Source: Paenibacillus sp. UNC499MF (GTDB lineage Bacteria; Bacillota; Bacilli; Paenibacillales; NBRC-103111). From it: a DNA stretch of 64,000 bases. Of the stretch, positions 6,700 to 15,984 are shown piece after piece. The DNA lies in assembly GCF_900107975.1 (NCBI RefSeq), contig NZ_FNVF01000002.1, forward strand, positions 325,178 to 389,177, given 5' to 3'. A program made the position numbers and the translations under genes. The notes under the pieces are model-generated. The model did no database searches and was not told the origin of the DNA. It worked only from the letters and a program-made list of their open reading frames with translations. Position 1 is the first letter of the stretch. Every line of letters starts with the position of its first letter.

Positions 6700-8658
6700 A
6701 TGTTCCGTTCCTTTTTTACAGGCAAAAAAAGTGTTTTATTTGTTCTTGTCCTAGTCCTTCTGGCGGGTGCCGGTGGAGGCTGGTATTATTACTCCTCCAA
6801 ATGGAAGGCCGCTGTCGGGGGACCGCTTCCGGCCAAGCAGGAGCTGACGAAGGTCGCATCGGCCGAAAAGCTGCAAGACAGCTATGACGTTGTTGTGGTC
6901 GGCACGGACCCCGAGGGCGTCAGCGCGGCCGTGTCCGCGGCCCGCAGCGGGCTGAAGACCCTTCTGATCGAGCCCCGCAAGCGTACGGTTCTGGGCGGTC
7001 TTATGACGGAAGGCTGGCTGAACAGCATCGATATGAACTGGGATAAAACCGTCTCGACCCTTCCCGGCAAAGAGCCCGAGTATTTCAACCAGGGCATTTT
7101 CAAAGAATGGTACGAGAAAATCGAAGGTCATTCCTTTGACGTAACGACAGCGGCCAACGCGTTCAACAAGCTGGTGCAGGATGAGAAAAATATTGATGTG
7201 TCCATGGACGGCTTCAGCGTGGAGCCGGTCCTTAAGCAAGAAGGTAACGGCTCGTCCGTAACCGGCATTACCGTCACCAAGCAGGATGGGACGAAGCAAT
7301 CCATCGGCACCAATACCGTAATCGACGCGACCCAGGATGCGGATTTCGCCGCGGCCGCGGGAGTGCCTTTTACGATCGGACGGGAGGATATCGGGGATAA
7401 AAAAGCCCGGATGGCCGTCACGGCCGTATTCCGGCTGAAAAATGTCACGGACGACGTATGGGCCAAGGTGGCCAAAAGGCTGAACGGCGACAATGATAAG
7501 GATACGGGCCTCGACAAAATGTCCGCCTGGGGCTACGGCAAAGAGATGGCGGGTTATGTGCCGCTGAATAAAGAACGGATGAAGATGCGCGGACTCAATA
7601 TCGGCAGACAGCTCGACGGTACGGTGCTGATCAATGCGCTGCATATTTTCAATATCGACGGCTTGAATGCGAAATCCCAGCAGGAAGGGCTGGAGATCGC
7701 CGCCAAGGAAATTCCGAATGTCGTCAAGTATTTGAAAACGTTCGATGAATTCAAAAACGTCGAGCTGGACAGCATCGCTCCCGAGCTTTATGTGCGCGAG
7801 ACCCGCCACATGGAGGGGCTGTACAGGCTCAGCGTTGTGGATTTGCTGGAAAACCGCGATCAGTGGGACCGGATCGCATTCGGATCTTATCCGGCGGATA
7901 TCCAAAGAACGTCGCCTAACGATAACGGCGCGGTCGTCGTTCATCCGACGAAGTACGCGGTTCCGTTCCGCAGTATCGTGCCGCAGAACGTCGACGGCCT
8001 TCTCGTCGTCGGCCGGAGCGCCAGCTACGACACGCTGGCGCACGGCAGCGCCCGCGTCATCCCCGTCGGCATGGCCGAAGGAGAAGCGGCCGGGGCAGCG
8101 GCCAAGCTGGCCGCGGAGAAGGGAACGACCTTCCGCGCCATGGCGGAATCGGAATCCCTGATCGCAGAGCTGCAAAAGCGGCTGAACGGCCAGGGGATGG
8201 ACCTTAAGCCTTACAAGCTGGATGATGCGCCTTTCATGAAGCATAAAGCGTATCCCGGCCTGAAAGCGGCGGTATCCATGGGCATCGCTTACGGCTCTTA
8301 TGCGAACGTCGGCTTTAAGGAACTGGATAATCCGTCGAATGCGCAGCGGATGGTTAACCAGATGAACAGCGTAAGACGGATGTTTGCCGCTTCTTTCCAA
8401 GGAGATCCCTCCGCGGCCGTGAAAGGAATGGAGGAGCCGGCGAAGAAAACGCTGACTCTGCAGCAGGCAAGCTACACGATCGCGCTGGCCGCGGGACTGA
8501 AGGTGGAGGCCGCGGAAGCCCAGGCCGCCCTGGAAAGCGGCGGGCTGCTCAGCAAAGCGACTCTCGGCACCATCGCCAACAAAGAGAAATTAAGCGACGG
8601 CGATGTGTACATGATGCTCAAAGACGCGGTGGAGAAGCAGGCCGGGGCGAAGTTTTAA
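6700..8658 (+). CDS. Membrane-anchored FAD-dependent oxidoreductase (FAD_oxidored family)
   Basis: The protein has 652 residues. An N-terminal hydrophobic segment (about 10-30) acts as signal anchor, and the rest should lie outside the membrane. The Rossmann-type start YDVVVVGTDPEGVSAAVSAA is a variant of the GxGxxG dinucleotide fold, with Thr-Asp-Pro in place of the first glycines. GGLMTEGWLN and VIDATQDADFAAAAG match the FAD_oxidored family, and VDGLLVVGRSAS with AHGSARVIPVGMAEGEAAG matches its C-terminal FAD-binding part. The ATG at 6700 has GAGG at good distance; ATGs at 6658 and 6679 are weaker. The substrate is unknown. It follows the glycosyltransferase gene closely. Confidence 0.82.
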   Translation: MFRSFFTGKKSVLFVLVLVLLAGAGGGWYYYSSKWKAAVGGPLPAKQELTKVASAEKLQDSYDVVVVGTDPEGVSAAVSAARSGLKTLLIEPRKRTVLGGLMTEGWLNSIDMNWDKTVSTLPGKEPEYFNQGIFKEWYEKIEGHSFDVTTAANAFNKLVQDEKNIDVSMDGFSVEPVLKQEGNGSSVTGITVTKQDGTKQSIGTNTVIDATQDADFAAAAGVPFTIGREDIGDKKARMAVTAVFRLKNVTDDVWAKVAKRLNGDNDKDTGLDKMSAWGYGKEMAGYVPLNKERMKMRGLNIGRQLDGTVLINALHIFNIDGLNAKSQQEGLEIAAKEIPNVVKYLKTFDEFKNVELDSIAPELYVRETRHMEGLYRLSVVDLLENRDQWDRIAFGSYPADIQRTSPNDNGAVVVHPTKYAVPFRSIVPQNVDGLLVVGRSASYDTLAHGSARVIPVGMAEGEAAGAAAKLAAEKGTTFRAMAESESLIAELQKRLNGQGMDLKPYKLDDAPFMKHKAYPGLKAAVSMGIAYGSYANVGFKELDNPSNAQRMVNQMNSVRRMFAASFQGDPSAAVKGMEEPAKKTLTLQQASYTIALAAGLKVEAAEAQAALESGGLLSKATLGTIANKEKLSDGDVYMMLKDAVEKQAGAKF

Positions 8659-8811
8659 GACGAAGCCTGAAGCCTATTCAGGGGGGAACCTTGCGGGAAG
8701 GAACCGGCCGTTTCTTTGAAGCCGGACTGGCTGCCCGGAGAAGAATCCTAACGCCGGCAAGGTGATGCTAAGTAAGAGCATGCTTACAGCAACGAGATGC
8801 AGCCGGTCCTG

Positions 8812-8859
8812 AAAAAATGAATGCCCTGTTCCGGCGGCGGAACAGGGCATTTGCTTTTT
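8812..8859. terminator. Bidirectional terminator between the FAD oxidoreductase and DUF4352 genes
   Basis: A perfect 14-bp stem (AATGCCCTGTTCCG / CGGAACAGGGCATT) with a GCGG loop is flanked by an A-tract on one side and a T-tract on the other. It therefore serves both convergent genes. Confidence 0.92.
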
Positions 8860-8878
8860 CGGGCTATTTATCGCGCGT

Positions 8879-9421
8879 TTATTGCAGATTGATTTTTACC
8901 GCCTTGTCGGGCCCCGCGTCTTCTTTGTGAAGAAGCTGGAGCTTGGGATCGCCCTTGGGCTGCTCGAACACCAGAGTACCCGAAACTTTGGCGCCCGGTG
9001 CCAGCTCGCCGTATTTGAGGCCGGTCTCACCGGAGAAGGAAGCGAGAACTTTATCGCTGGTCATCCCGCGGCTGTTGGCCATTTCGAAGCTGTACGGATT
9101 GTACGCGAGCTCTTTGGTGCCCGAATTTTCGATATTCAGCGTCACCACGACAAATTCGCCGTCCGGCAGATTGGGCGTTTCCGGACCCTGCTCCGTAAAC
9201 TTTTCCACTTTGCTTATTTTTATTTTCGCATCGCCGATTTGAACGGTATCTTCTTTGGAGTATTCCTGAGCGAGGGGCGCGGCATAACGCGGCGCTTTGG
9301 CATTGGAAGACCGGTCTGCGGCAGCTCCCTGGAAGAGCGGGGATGCTTGCTCCTTATAGTCGCCGCATGCTGTCAAGGCCAGACACGAAACGGCGGCAAG
9401 CAGGCCGAGTTTTGTTTTCAA
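8879..9421 (-). CDS. DUF4352-type lipoprotein
   Basis: A 180-residue lipoprotein. The signal peptide ends in the lipobox ALTAC (Cys19), followed by a linker, and then a beta-sandwich region with the DUF4352 pattern: a VQIGDAKIKISKVEKF entry strand, FVVVTLNIENSGTKELAYNP and GELAPGAKVSGTLVFEQPKG. Such domains are extracellular immunoglobulin-like folds of unknown role in Firmicutes. The TTG at 9421 has GGGGGAG six bases upstream, which is better than the TTG at 9436. It is monocistronic, between two strong hairpins. Confidence 0.8.
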   Translation of the reverse strand: MKTKLGLLAAVSCLALTACGDYKEQASPLFQGAAADRSSNAKAPRYAAPLAQEYSKEDTVQIGDAKIKISKVEKFTEQGPETPNLPDGEFVVVTLNIENSGTKELAYNPYSFEMANSRGMTSDKVLASFSGETGLKYGELAPGAKVSGTLVFEQPKGDPKLQLLHKEDAGPDKAVKINLQ

Positions 9422-9553
9422 GAGACTCTCCCCCAATCTGAATGTTCTTCGTTAAGACTTATAACCCGCAATCGAAACCCGGTAAACAATTCCGGCGCAA
9501 ACAATTGCCTTCTTTCGGGGAGGCCTGGGCCCGCACCTGCCGCACGGCAACGC

Positions 9554-9588
9554 AAAAAGCCTATCCGATAAACCGGATAGGCTTTTTT
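9554..9588. terminator. Terminator downstream of the aldo/keto reductase gene
   Basis: The stem AAAAAGCCTATCCG / CGGATAGGCTTTTTT has a short AT-rich loop. It ends minus-strand transcription from 10540 before the DUF4352 gene. Confidence 0.9.
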
Positions 9589-9598
9589 GCGTGCGCAA

Positions 9599-10540
9599 TC
9601 ATGCGCCGGAAGCTTCCGCTTCTTCCGTCCATGCTTGCGGGTGGTTGTCGCTCAGATACTGCGCCGCTTTCGCGTTGCTCTCGACTTGAGCGACGTTTTT
9701 GCAGCCCGGGATGACGGCGCTGACCGCGTCATGCTTCAAGCACCACGCGAGGGCCCACGTCGCCATGTCCATCGCTTCCGGCACTTCGTGCTCGCGGATG
9801 CGCTGCACTTCCTCGAGCTTGCGCTGCGTCTCGGCAGGATCGTGGCGGTGGCGCGTATCGGTGGCCGCGAAAGTGGCTCCCGGCTTGTACTTGCCGCTGA
9901 GATAGCCGCTTGCGAGAGGAACGCGGGCAAGCACGCCGAGGTTCTGCTGCAGGCACGACTGGAATACGCTCTCTTCGGGCGCGCGGTCGAGCCGGTTGTA
10001 CACGACCTGGATCGCTTCCGAACCGACCTGCGTGGAGGCGGCCACCTGATGCAGGTTGTCGTTTTTGGCGATGGATGTGCCGATGTGAAGTATTTTGCCC
10101 GCCTGCTTCTGTTTGTCCAGCGCTGTCCAGAGCGCGTCGTTGTCGAACACGGAATCCGTTCCCGAATGGAACTGGTACAGGTCGACGTAGTCCACTCCCA
10201 ACGCTTTCAAAGAGGCGTCGAGCTGCCCGATCATATCTTCCGCCGAAAAACGCTCGTCCCGTTTAAACCGGTCATGATAATGGTGGCCGAACTTGGTCGC
10301 CACGACCCAGCCTTCACGGCCCCGGCGGCTCAAATAATTGCCGATAAACGATTCCGACAAATGATCGCCGTAGCATTCCGCCGTATCGATGAGGTTGATC
10401 CCGAGTTCTTTTGCCTTGTCAAGGACAGCGTCCACTTCGTCCTGCGTAAAATCTTGTCCCCATTCGCCGCCGAACTGCCATGTGCCGACGCCGATCACGG
10501 ACACTTTCAATCCCGTTTTGCCGAGTGTGCGGTATTTCAT
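9599..10540 (-). CDS. Aldo/keto reductase
   Basis: A 313-residue NADPH-dependent oxidoreductase of the aldo/keto reductase superfamily, with a TIM barrel. The start MKYRTLGKTGLKVSVIGVGT is typical. The catalytic tetrad is visible as Asp52, Tyr57 (DTAECYG), Lys83 (VATKFG) and His125 (YQFHSG). The C-terminal cofactor-binding stretch has VIPGCKN. The ATG at 10540 has GGGAGG eight bases upstream. It is divergent from the TetR gene, with about 165 bases between the starts. The substrate cannot be told from sequence; a role in aldehyde detoxification is only a guess. Confidence 0.9.
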   Translation of the reverse strand: MKYRTLGKTGLKVSVIGVGTWQFGGEWGQDFTQDEVDAVLDKAKELGINLIDTAECYGDHLSESFIGNYLSRRGREGWVVATKFGHHYHDRFKRDERFSAEDMIGQLDASLKALGVDYVDLYQFHSGTDSVFDNDALWTALDKQKQAGKILHIGTSIAKNDNLHQVAASTQVGSEAIQVVYNRLDRAPEESVFQSCLQQNLGVLARVPLASGYLSGKYKPGATFAATDTRHRHDPAETQRKLEEVQRIREHEVPEAMDMATWALAWCLKHDAVSAVIPGCKNVAQVESNAKAAQYLSDNHPQAWTEEAEASGA

Positions 10541-10675
10541 CGTTTCAGCCTCCCGCGTGCGTATTTGACCGTGCCGGACCCGGAATCCGTACGGTATATT
10601 CTCTTTCATTTAACGGGAAAATGAGGGCAAAGTCAAAATGCGCTTGATCCCAAAGCGAAAATGTGACATACTATC

Positions 10676-10695
10676 CCTAACTAATGTTAGTTAGG
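10676..10695 (+). promoter_or_regulatory. 20-bp palindromic operator of the TetR-family gene
   Basis: CCTAACTAATGTTAGTTAGG is a perfect 9-2-9 inverted repeat directly before the ribosome site of the TetR-family gene. Position and form are those of a TetR operator, pointing to autorepression of the regulator and of the SMR genes behind it. Confidence 0.8.
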
Positions 10696-10707
10696 AGAAT
10701 GAGGCTC

Positions 10708-11277
10708 ATGAATACTCCCGAACGGATCAAAGCGGCCGCGCTCGATTTGTTTGCCGCCCAGGGCTACGAAGGCACCTCCATGGCGAATATCGCGGAAGCC
10801 GTAGGGATAAAAACGCCTTCCATCTACGCACACTTTAAAGGCAAAGAGGAATTGTTTCTCAGTGTGCTGCAGGACGCGTCGCGCGGCGAGCTGGAATTTG
10901 CCGCTTCCCATCTGGAGACAGGCGGAGAGGCGCTGGACCGCAAGCTGTATAAGCTTCTGTCCCATACGCGCAGCAAGTACGAGCATAACGGTTCGACGAA
11001 ATTCTGGATACGGATGATGTACTTTCCGCCGACCTCGATGTATCAGGAAACGATCGACCTTTCTTATACGTACTTGTCCCGGATGGAGGAGCAGCTGACC
11101 TCCGTATTCAAGGCCGACCGCTCGGCAATCGGCGTGGACCCGGACAAAGCCGCCGCGGCCTTTCTTTGTCTGATGGACGGGGTCATTGTGGAACTGCTGT
11201 ACGGAACGGCCGAAAGCTACGACAGAAGGCTGGAGGCTTCGTGGGATGTTTACTGGCGGGGAATTTCCCATTCATGA
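10708..11277 (+). CDS. TetR/AcrR-family transcriptional regulator
   Basis: A 189-residue repressor. The N-terminal helix-turn-helix (about 8-52) has ALDLFAAQGYEGTSMANIA and SIYAHFKGKEELF, the classic TetR layout. The C-terminal ligand and dimer part is divergent, as usual. The ATG at 10708 follows GGAG and GAGG sites. It sits 43 bases before two paired SMR efflux genes, so its likely role is drug- or cation-responsive repression of that efflux pair. The 20-bp palindrome at 10676-10695 is the probable operator. Confidence 0.92.
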   Translation: MNTPERIKAAALDLFAAQGYEGTSMANIAEAVGIKTPSIYAHFKGKEELFLSVLQDASRGELEFAASHLETGGEALDRKLYKLLSHTRSKYEHNGSTKFWIRMMYFPPTSMYQETIDLSYTYLSRMEEQLTSVFKADRSAIGVDPDKAAAAFLCLMDGVIVELLYGTAESYDRRLEASWDVYWRGISHS

Positions 11278-11320
11278 GCCTTCATGAGCATACGGGGAAA
11301 AAAGGAGTGGTAACTCGATT

Positions 11321-11674
11321 ATGAATCGGAACTGGTTATATGTATTGGCGGCGGGATTGCTGGAAATCGGCTGGGTCTCGGGACTGAAACATGCGCATGA
11401 CGCGTTTACCTGGATATTGACCGGAGCCGCTATCCTGCTCAGCTTCTGGGTGCTGCTGATGGCGGCAAGCCGTCTGCCCGTAGGAACGGTGTACGCGGTA
11501 TTTACGGGGATCGGCACGGCGGGGACGGTCCTTGCGGAAACGATCGTGTTCGGGGAACCGATCAGTTGGCTGAAAATTGTCTTTATCCTGATTCTGCTCG
11601 GGGGTGTGATCGGGCTTAAAATCACAACGAAAGAACCCGAACCGGAAGAACCGGCGAAAGGAGTGAATTCCTGA
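11321..11674 (+). CDS. Small multidrug resistance (SMR) efflux protein, subunit 1 of a pair
   Basis: A 117-residue four-helix protein. Helix 1 carries the essential membrane-embedded glutamate Glu15 (AAGLLEIGWVSGLKHAH), and helix 3 has the family stretch LPVGTVYAVFTGIGTAGTV. The Trp-Val after Glu15 and the general look recall SugE/YkkC-type members, several of which export guanidinium or quaternary ammonium ions. A 15-residue charged tail extends past helix 4. The second SMR gene overlaps its stop by one base, so the two are probably translationally coupled and form a heterodimer. Confidence 0.9.
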   Translation: MNRNWLYVLAAGLLEIGWVSGLKHAHDAFTWILTGAAILLSFWVLLMAASRLPVGTVYAVFTGIGTAGTVLAETIVFGEPISWLKIVFILILLGGVIGLKITTKEPEPEEPAKGVNS

Positions 11675-11988
11675 TGGCATGGGCCGCACTCATATTGGCG
11701 GGATGTTCGGAAATTTTCGGCGTACTCGCCATGAACAAAATCGCGCAGAAGAAGACGATTTGGGCTTACGCGCTGCTTTTCCTTGGCTTCGGCCTCAGTT
11801 TTTCGCTGCTGTCTTATGCCATGGAATCCATCCCGATGGGAACGGCTTACGCCGTGTGGACGGGAATCGGCACGTGTGGGGGCACACTGCTGGGCATGTT
11901 TATGTTCGGCGAGTCCAAAGACTGGCGCCGCATCGTGTTTATCGCCATGATTATTTCGGCGGCCGTAGGGCTCAAGCTTCTTACGTAA
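11674..11988 (+). CDS. Small multidrug resistance (SMR) efflux protein, subunit 2 of a pair
   Basis: A 104-residue four-helix protein with the conserved glutamate Glu13 (LAGCSEIFGVLAM), the IPMGTAYAVWTGIGT helix and the FGES motif before the last helix. Paired SMR proteins of the YkkC/YkkD or EbrA/EbrB kind insert with opposite topologies and work together as a proton-coupled exporter. The start codon overlaps the previous stop (TGATG). Unlike B. subtilis ykkCD, no guanidine riboswitch is seen here; a TetR gene precedes instead. Confidence 0.9.
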   Translation: MAWAALILAGCSEIFGVLAMNKIAQKKTIWAYALLFLGFGLSFSLLSYAMESIPMGTAYAVWTGIGTCGGTLLGMFMFGESKDWRRIVFIAMIISAAVGLKLLT

Positions 11989-12034
11989 CCGCACCATGTT
12001 CTTTTAAATCAAGGGAAGCGGGCTTTGAATGGGC

Positions 12035-12063
12035 TTGCAACGCCGCGCCGATTTTCATATAAT
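12035..12063 (+). promoter_or_regulatory. Sigma-A promoter of the pheST leader
   Basis: TTGCAA and TATAAT are separated by 17 bases. The predicted start near 12070 is about 365 bases before pheS, leaving room for the T-box leader. Confidence 0.85.
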
Positions 12064-12069
12064 AGGTGG

Positions 12070-12387
12070 CATAGTTAAACGCAGCAACCAATTCCATAGC
12101 AAATGCAATGAAGGAGAAAAGTACGCAGTGCTTCCTGACAGGGAGGAGACGCCGGAGATTGAGAGCGTCCCCGTGGAACCAGGCTGCCGAAGTTCGCTCC
12201 CGAGCAGTCTCTTGAACAGCGGCCTGAAGGCCGGTCAGTAGAGAGTACCGGCTACGAACCGTTATTTCGAAGAGTGAGACACGTCAGAGGCGGATGACCT
12301 TCCAGGAAGGCATTTTGCGCAGCAGGCGGTCTAACAAGGGTGGTACCACGGCTTTTTCGTCCCTTACCGGGCGGAGAAGCTTTTTTT
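12070..12387 (+). promoter_or_regulatory. T-box riboswitch (phenylalanine) controlling pheST
   Basis: The highly conserved T-box sequence GGGTGGTACCACG lies at 12338-12350, followed directly by an intrinsic terminator. The long structured leader includes an AGTA near its start, as in stem I of T-boxes. Uncharged tRNA-Phe would pair with a specifier codon and stabilise the antiterminator, turning on pheST. A TTC at 12266-12268 is a candidate specifier codon, but I have not shown the stem I fold, so that assignment is weak. Confidence 0.93.
12351..12387 (+). terminator. Terminator of the pheST T-box
   Basis: GCTTTTTCGTCC pairs over 12 positions, with G-U wobbles, to GGGCGGAGAAGC, followed by seven T residues. 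The 5' part borders the T-box sequence, giving the usual mutually exclusive antiterminator. Confidence 0.88.
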
Positions 12388-12436
12388 GTTGTCCGGAAAC
12401 CGTCAAGGGTTGCCAGATCTAAAGGAGGGATTACAC

Positions 12437-13471
12437 ATGAGAGAACGTTTGGAAGCGTTAAAAGTACAAGCGCTGCAGGAATTGGCCGCCGTGGGCAGCC
12501 AGCAGGAGCTGAATGATCTCAGAGTCAAGTATTTGGGCAAAAAAGGGCCGCTTACCGAAATTTTGCGCGGCATGGGCGCGTTAAGCGCAGAGGAGCGTCC
12601 CGTTATCGGCCAGGTGGCCAACGACGTCCGCGGGGCGATCGAAGAAGTAATCGCGGCGAAGCAGGAAGAATACGACCGCCAGGAAACGGAAAACCGCCTC
12701 CGCGCCGAAACGATCGACGTTTCCCTGCCGGGCCGCCCGTCCGTACAGGGAGCCGTTCATCCGCTGAACAAGATCGTCGAAGAGATCGAGGACATTTTTA
12801 TCGGGATGGGATTCACCGTCGTGGAAGGGCCCGAAGTAGAGCGCGATTACTATAACTTCGAAGCGCTGAATCTGCCGAAGGACCACCCGGCCCGCGATAT
12901 GCAGGATTCGTTCTACATCACCGAGGAGCTCCTGCTCCGCACGCATACGTCGCCTGTCCAGGTCCGCACGATGGAAGGCCGCAAAGGAGCCGTGCCGGTC
13001 AAAATCATTTCCCCGGGTAAAGTGTACCGGCGCGATGATGACGACGCGACCCACTCCCACCAGTTCACGCAAATCGAGGGGCTTGTCATCGACAAGAACA
13101 TTCGCATGAGCGATCTGAAAGGGACGCTGCTCCAGTTCGTGCGCGAGCTGTACGGCCCGCAGACGCAAATCCGCCTGCGCCCGAGTTTCTTCCCGTTCAC
13201 CGAGCCGAGTGCGGAAGTCGACGTGTCCTGCATGATGTGCGGCGGCAAAGGCTGTCGGACCTGCAAGCAGACCGGCTGGATCGAAATTCTGGGCTCCGGC
13301 ATGGTTCACCCGAAGGTGCTCGAAATGTCCGGATACGATCCAAACGAATACAGCGGGTTCGCTTTCGGCATGGGACCCGAGCGTGTAGCGATGCTTAAAT
13401 ACGGAGTAGAGGATATCCGTAATTTCTATACGAACGACCTGCGCTTCCTGAAGCAGTTCGTCCACCTATAA
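12437..13471 (+). CDS. pheS: Phenylalanyl-tRNA synthetase alpha subunit
   Basis: This is the 344-residue alpha chain of the (alpha-beta)2 enzyme that charges tRNA-Phe. It has the N-terminal coiled-coil arm (about 1-85), then the class II core: [18 protein letters not shown], the [20 protein letters not shown] motif 1/2 region, [14 protein letters not shown], and the C-terminal [14 protein letters not shown] motif 3. The length equals that of the B. subtilis enzyme. AAAGGAGG precedes the ATG at 12437. It is followed after 24 bases by pheT and controlled by the T-box. Confidence 0.98.
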   Translation: MRERLEALKVQALQELAAVGSQQELNDLRVKYLGKKGPLTEILRGMGALSAEERPVIGQVANDVRGAIEEVIAAKQEEYDRQETENRLRAETIDVSLPGRPSVQGAVHPLNKIVEEIEDIFIGMGFTVVEGPEVERDYYNFEALNLPKDHPARDMQDSFYITEELLLRTHTSPVQVRTMEGRKGAVPVKIISPGKVYRRDDDDATHSHQFTQIEGLVIDKNIRMSDLKGTLLQFVRELYGPQTQIRLRPSFFPFTEPSAEVDVSCMMCGGKGCRTCKQTGWIEILGSGMVHPKVLEMSGYDPNEYSGFAFGMGPERVAMLKYGVEDIRNFYTNDLRFLKQFVHL

Positions 13472-13495
13472 ACCGGAGAGAAGGAGGAGAAGACG

Positions 13496-15946
13496 ATGAA
13501 AGTATCTTATCAATGGCTGTCGGAATATGTAGACGTACAAGGCTTCACGGCTGAAGACCTTGCAGATAAATTGACACGGAGCGGTATCGAAGTCGACATT
13601 GTCGAATCGCTGAACAAAGGCGTGTCGGGCGTTGTCGTCGGCTTTGTCAAATCGAAGACGAAACATCCCGATGCGGACAAACTCAACGTTTGTACGGTCG
13701 ATGTCGGAACGGGTGAGGACCTGCAGATCGTCTGTGGAGCCAAAAATGTGGATGCCGGACAAAAGGTTCCGGTTGCCGTAATCGGCGCCGTACTTCCCGG
13801 AGATTTCAAAATCAAGCGCGCCAAGCTTCGCGGCGTGGAATCCCAGGGCATGATCTGCTCGGCCAAAGAGCTGGGCATGAACGATAAACTGCTGCCGAAG
13901 GAAATTCAGGAAGGCATTCTCGTTCTTCCGGAAAATACCGAAATCGGGAAACCGGTCACGGACGTGCTGGGCTTGAGCGATCAAGTTCTGGAGCTCGAGC
14001 TGACCCCGAACCGTTCGGATTGCCTCAGCATGATCGGCACGGCTTACGAAATCGGCGCCATTCTCGGGCGTCCGGTAAAGCTGCCGGAAGAGGGACGCAA
14101 CGTCAACGTGGATTTCAGCACCGTCAAAGCCGAAGATAAAATTTCCGTTTCGATCGCCGCTCCCGAGCAGTGTACCCATTATGCGGCTCGCCTCATCGAG
14201 GGCGTCCGTGTCGGAACGTCCCCGCTTTGGCTCCAGAACCGCCTGATGGCGGCGGGCATCCGGCCCATCAACAACATCGTAGACGTTACGAACTACGTGA
14301 TGTTGGAATACGGCCAGCCTCTGCACGCGTTTGACGCGGAACAGGTAGCCGGCGGCAAAATCGAGGTCCGCCTTGCGAAGGAAGGGGAAAAGCTGGTTAC
14401 CCTGGACGATGCGGAGCGCACACTGGAGCCGCACATGCTGCTCGTAACCGATGCCTTCAAACCTATCGCGATCGCGGGCGTTATGGGCGGAGCCAATTCC
14501 GAAGTGACGGAAAGCACCACTTCGATTTTGCTGGAGTCTGCGCGGTTTGCCGGTCCTTCCGTCCGCAAAACGTCCCGTCAGCTCGGTCTGCGTTCGGAGG
14601 CAAGCCTCCGTTTCGAGAAGGAAGTCAATCCGGAAGCGGTCATTCCCGCGCTTGACCGTGCGGCGGCTCTTCTCGTGCTTTGCGCGGGAGGCCAGGTAGC
14701 CCAGGGAATCGTGCAGGAGACCGTTCAAGCCTACTCCGGCGTCAAAATTCCATTGAAGCTGGACCGGGTGAACACGTACCTCGGGACAGATCTTTCGCTG
14801 CAGCAGGTCAAAGAAATTTTCGACCGTCTCGGTCTCGAATACGGACTGCTCGACGAAGGCTCTCTCATCGTTCACGTGCCGGGCCGCCGGGGGGATATTA
14901 CCCGTGACGTTGACCTCATTGAAGAGGTGGCGCGCCTGTACGGCTACGACAACATTCCGACGACGCTGATGACCGGCGTAACGACTCCCGGTTCCCTGAC
15001 GCGCGAGCAGTCCCTTCGCCGGACGATCCGCCGTTTGCTGACGGGCAGCGGTCTGCACGAAGTGATCACGTACACGCTGGGACAGCGGGAAAACGCCGCC
15101 GACTATCCGGGTCTATATCCGGAATACACGCCGATCCCGCTTGCGATGCCGATGAGCGAGGACCGCAGCGCGCTGCGTACTTCTCTTGTTCCTCATCTGC
15201 TCGAGGTTGTGAGCTATAACCGAAACCGGAACAACGATGATGTCGCGATTTTCGAAACGGGCACGGTATTCCTGTCCAAGGAGACTGCCTTGACCGCACA
15301 GCCGCAGGAAAAGCGTCTGCTGAGCATCGCGATGACCGGTAACTGGAGCGGCGCTCACTGGGGACAGAAAGCCCGCAAAGCCGATTTCTACGACTTGAAA
15401 GGCGTTCTGGAAAGAGTGCTGTCCTACCTGGGCGTAACTATCGAGTTCAGGTCCGCACAGAAGGAAGGTTTCCATCCGGGACGCACGGCGGAGCTGTTCC
15501 TGCTCACTCCGGATGGAGAGCGCCGGTCCATCGGCTACATGGGACAGCTTCACCCGACACTTCAGAAGAAACGGGATCTTGAAGACACCTATGTGCTGGA
15601 AGCCGAGCTTGATCCGCTTCTCCAGCATGCCGATTTCGAAGTGGACTATCGCATACTTCCCCGCTACCCATCGGTAGGACGCGATATGGCGCTCGTCGTG
15701 GACACGGCCGTTCCGGTAGGCGATCTGGAACGCCTGGCGGCGGCGACGGCGTCCGAGCTGCTGGAAACCATCCGCGTTTTCGATGTTTATACGGGTGAAC
15801 GTCTGGGTGAAGGCAAAAAGAGCGTCGCTTTGGCGCTTGTATACCGTCATCCCGAACGCACGCTTCAGGACGAAGAAGTCACGGAAACGCATGCGCGTGT
15901 CGTGGCGGCATTGGAATCGGCTTTCGGAGCCGAGCTCCGCAAGTGA
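13496..15946 (+). CDS. pheT: Phenylalanyl-tRNA synthetase beta subunit
   Basis: This 816-residue beta chain is of normal length. Domains in order: an N-terminal B1 part, an EMAP/OB-like tRNA-binding domain (about 40-150, VCGAKNVDAGQKVPVA and MICSAKELGM), the B3/B4 editing region (about 210-400), B5 (about 400-480), the inactive class II catalytic-like core (about 490-690), and the C-terminal FDX-ACB anticodon-binding domain (about 720-816, YPSVGRDMALVVD). AGGAGGAGA precedes the ATG. It is co-transcribed with pheS; a strong terminator follows before the giant zapA gene. Confidence 0.98.
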   Translation: MKVSYQWLSEYVDVQGFTAEDLADKLTRSGIEVDIVESLNKGVSGVVVGFVKSKTKHPDADKLNVCTVDVGTGEDLQIVCGAKNVDAGQKVPVAVIGAVLPGDFKIKRAKLRGVESQGMICSAKELGMNDKLLPKEIQEGILVLPENTEIGKPVTDVLGLSDQVLELELTPNRSDCLSMIGTAYEIGAILGRPVKLPEEGRNVNVDFSTVKAEDKISVSIAAPEQCTHYAARLIEGVRVGTSPLWLQNRLMAAGIRPINNIVDVTNYVMLEYGQPLHAFDAEQVAGGKIEVRLAKEGEKLVTLDDAERTLEPHMLLVTDAFKPIAIAGVMGGANSEVTESTTSILLESARFAGPSVRKTSRQLGLRSEASLRFEKEVNPEAVIPALDRAAALLVLCAGGQVAQGIVQETVQAYSGVKIPLKLDRVNTYLGTDLSLQQVKEIFDRLGLEYGLLDEGSLIVHVPGRRGDITRDVDLIEEVARLYGYDNIPTTLMTGVTTPGSLTREQSLRRTIRRLLTGSGLHEVITYTLGQRENAADYPGLYPEYTPIPLAMPMSEDRSALRTSLVPHLLEVVSYNRNRNNDDVAIFETGTVFLSKETALTAQPQEKRLLSIAMTGNWSGAHWGQKARKADFYDLKGVLERVLSYLGVTIEFRSAQKEGFHPGRTAELFLLTPDGERRSIGYMGQLHPTLQKKRDLEDTYVLEAELDPLLQHADFEVDYRILPRYPSVGRDMALVVDTAVPVGDLERLAAATASELLETIRVFDVYTGERLGEGKKSVALALVYRHPERTLQDEEVTETHARVVAALESAFGAELRK

Positions 15947-15984
15947 TCTTTCGCTGAAATATAAAGGCTACGGAAGGAAATAGG

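Noticed and set aside
12029-12241. Short open frame across the pheST leader
   Set aside because: It overlaps the promoter and T-box structure, has no ribosome site and no recognisable sequence.
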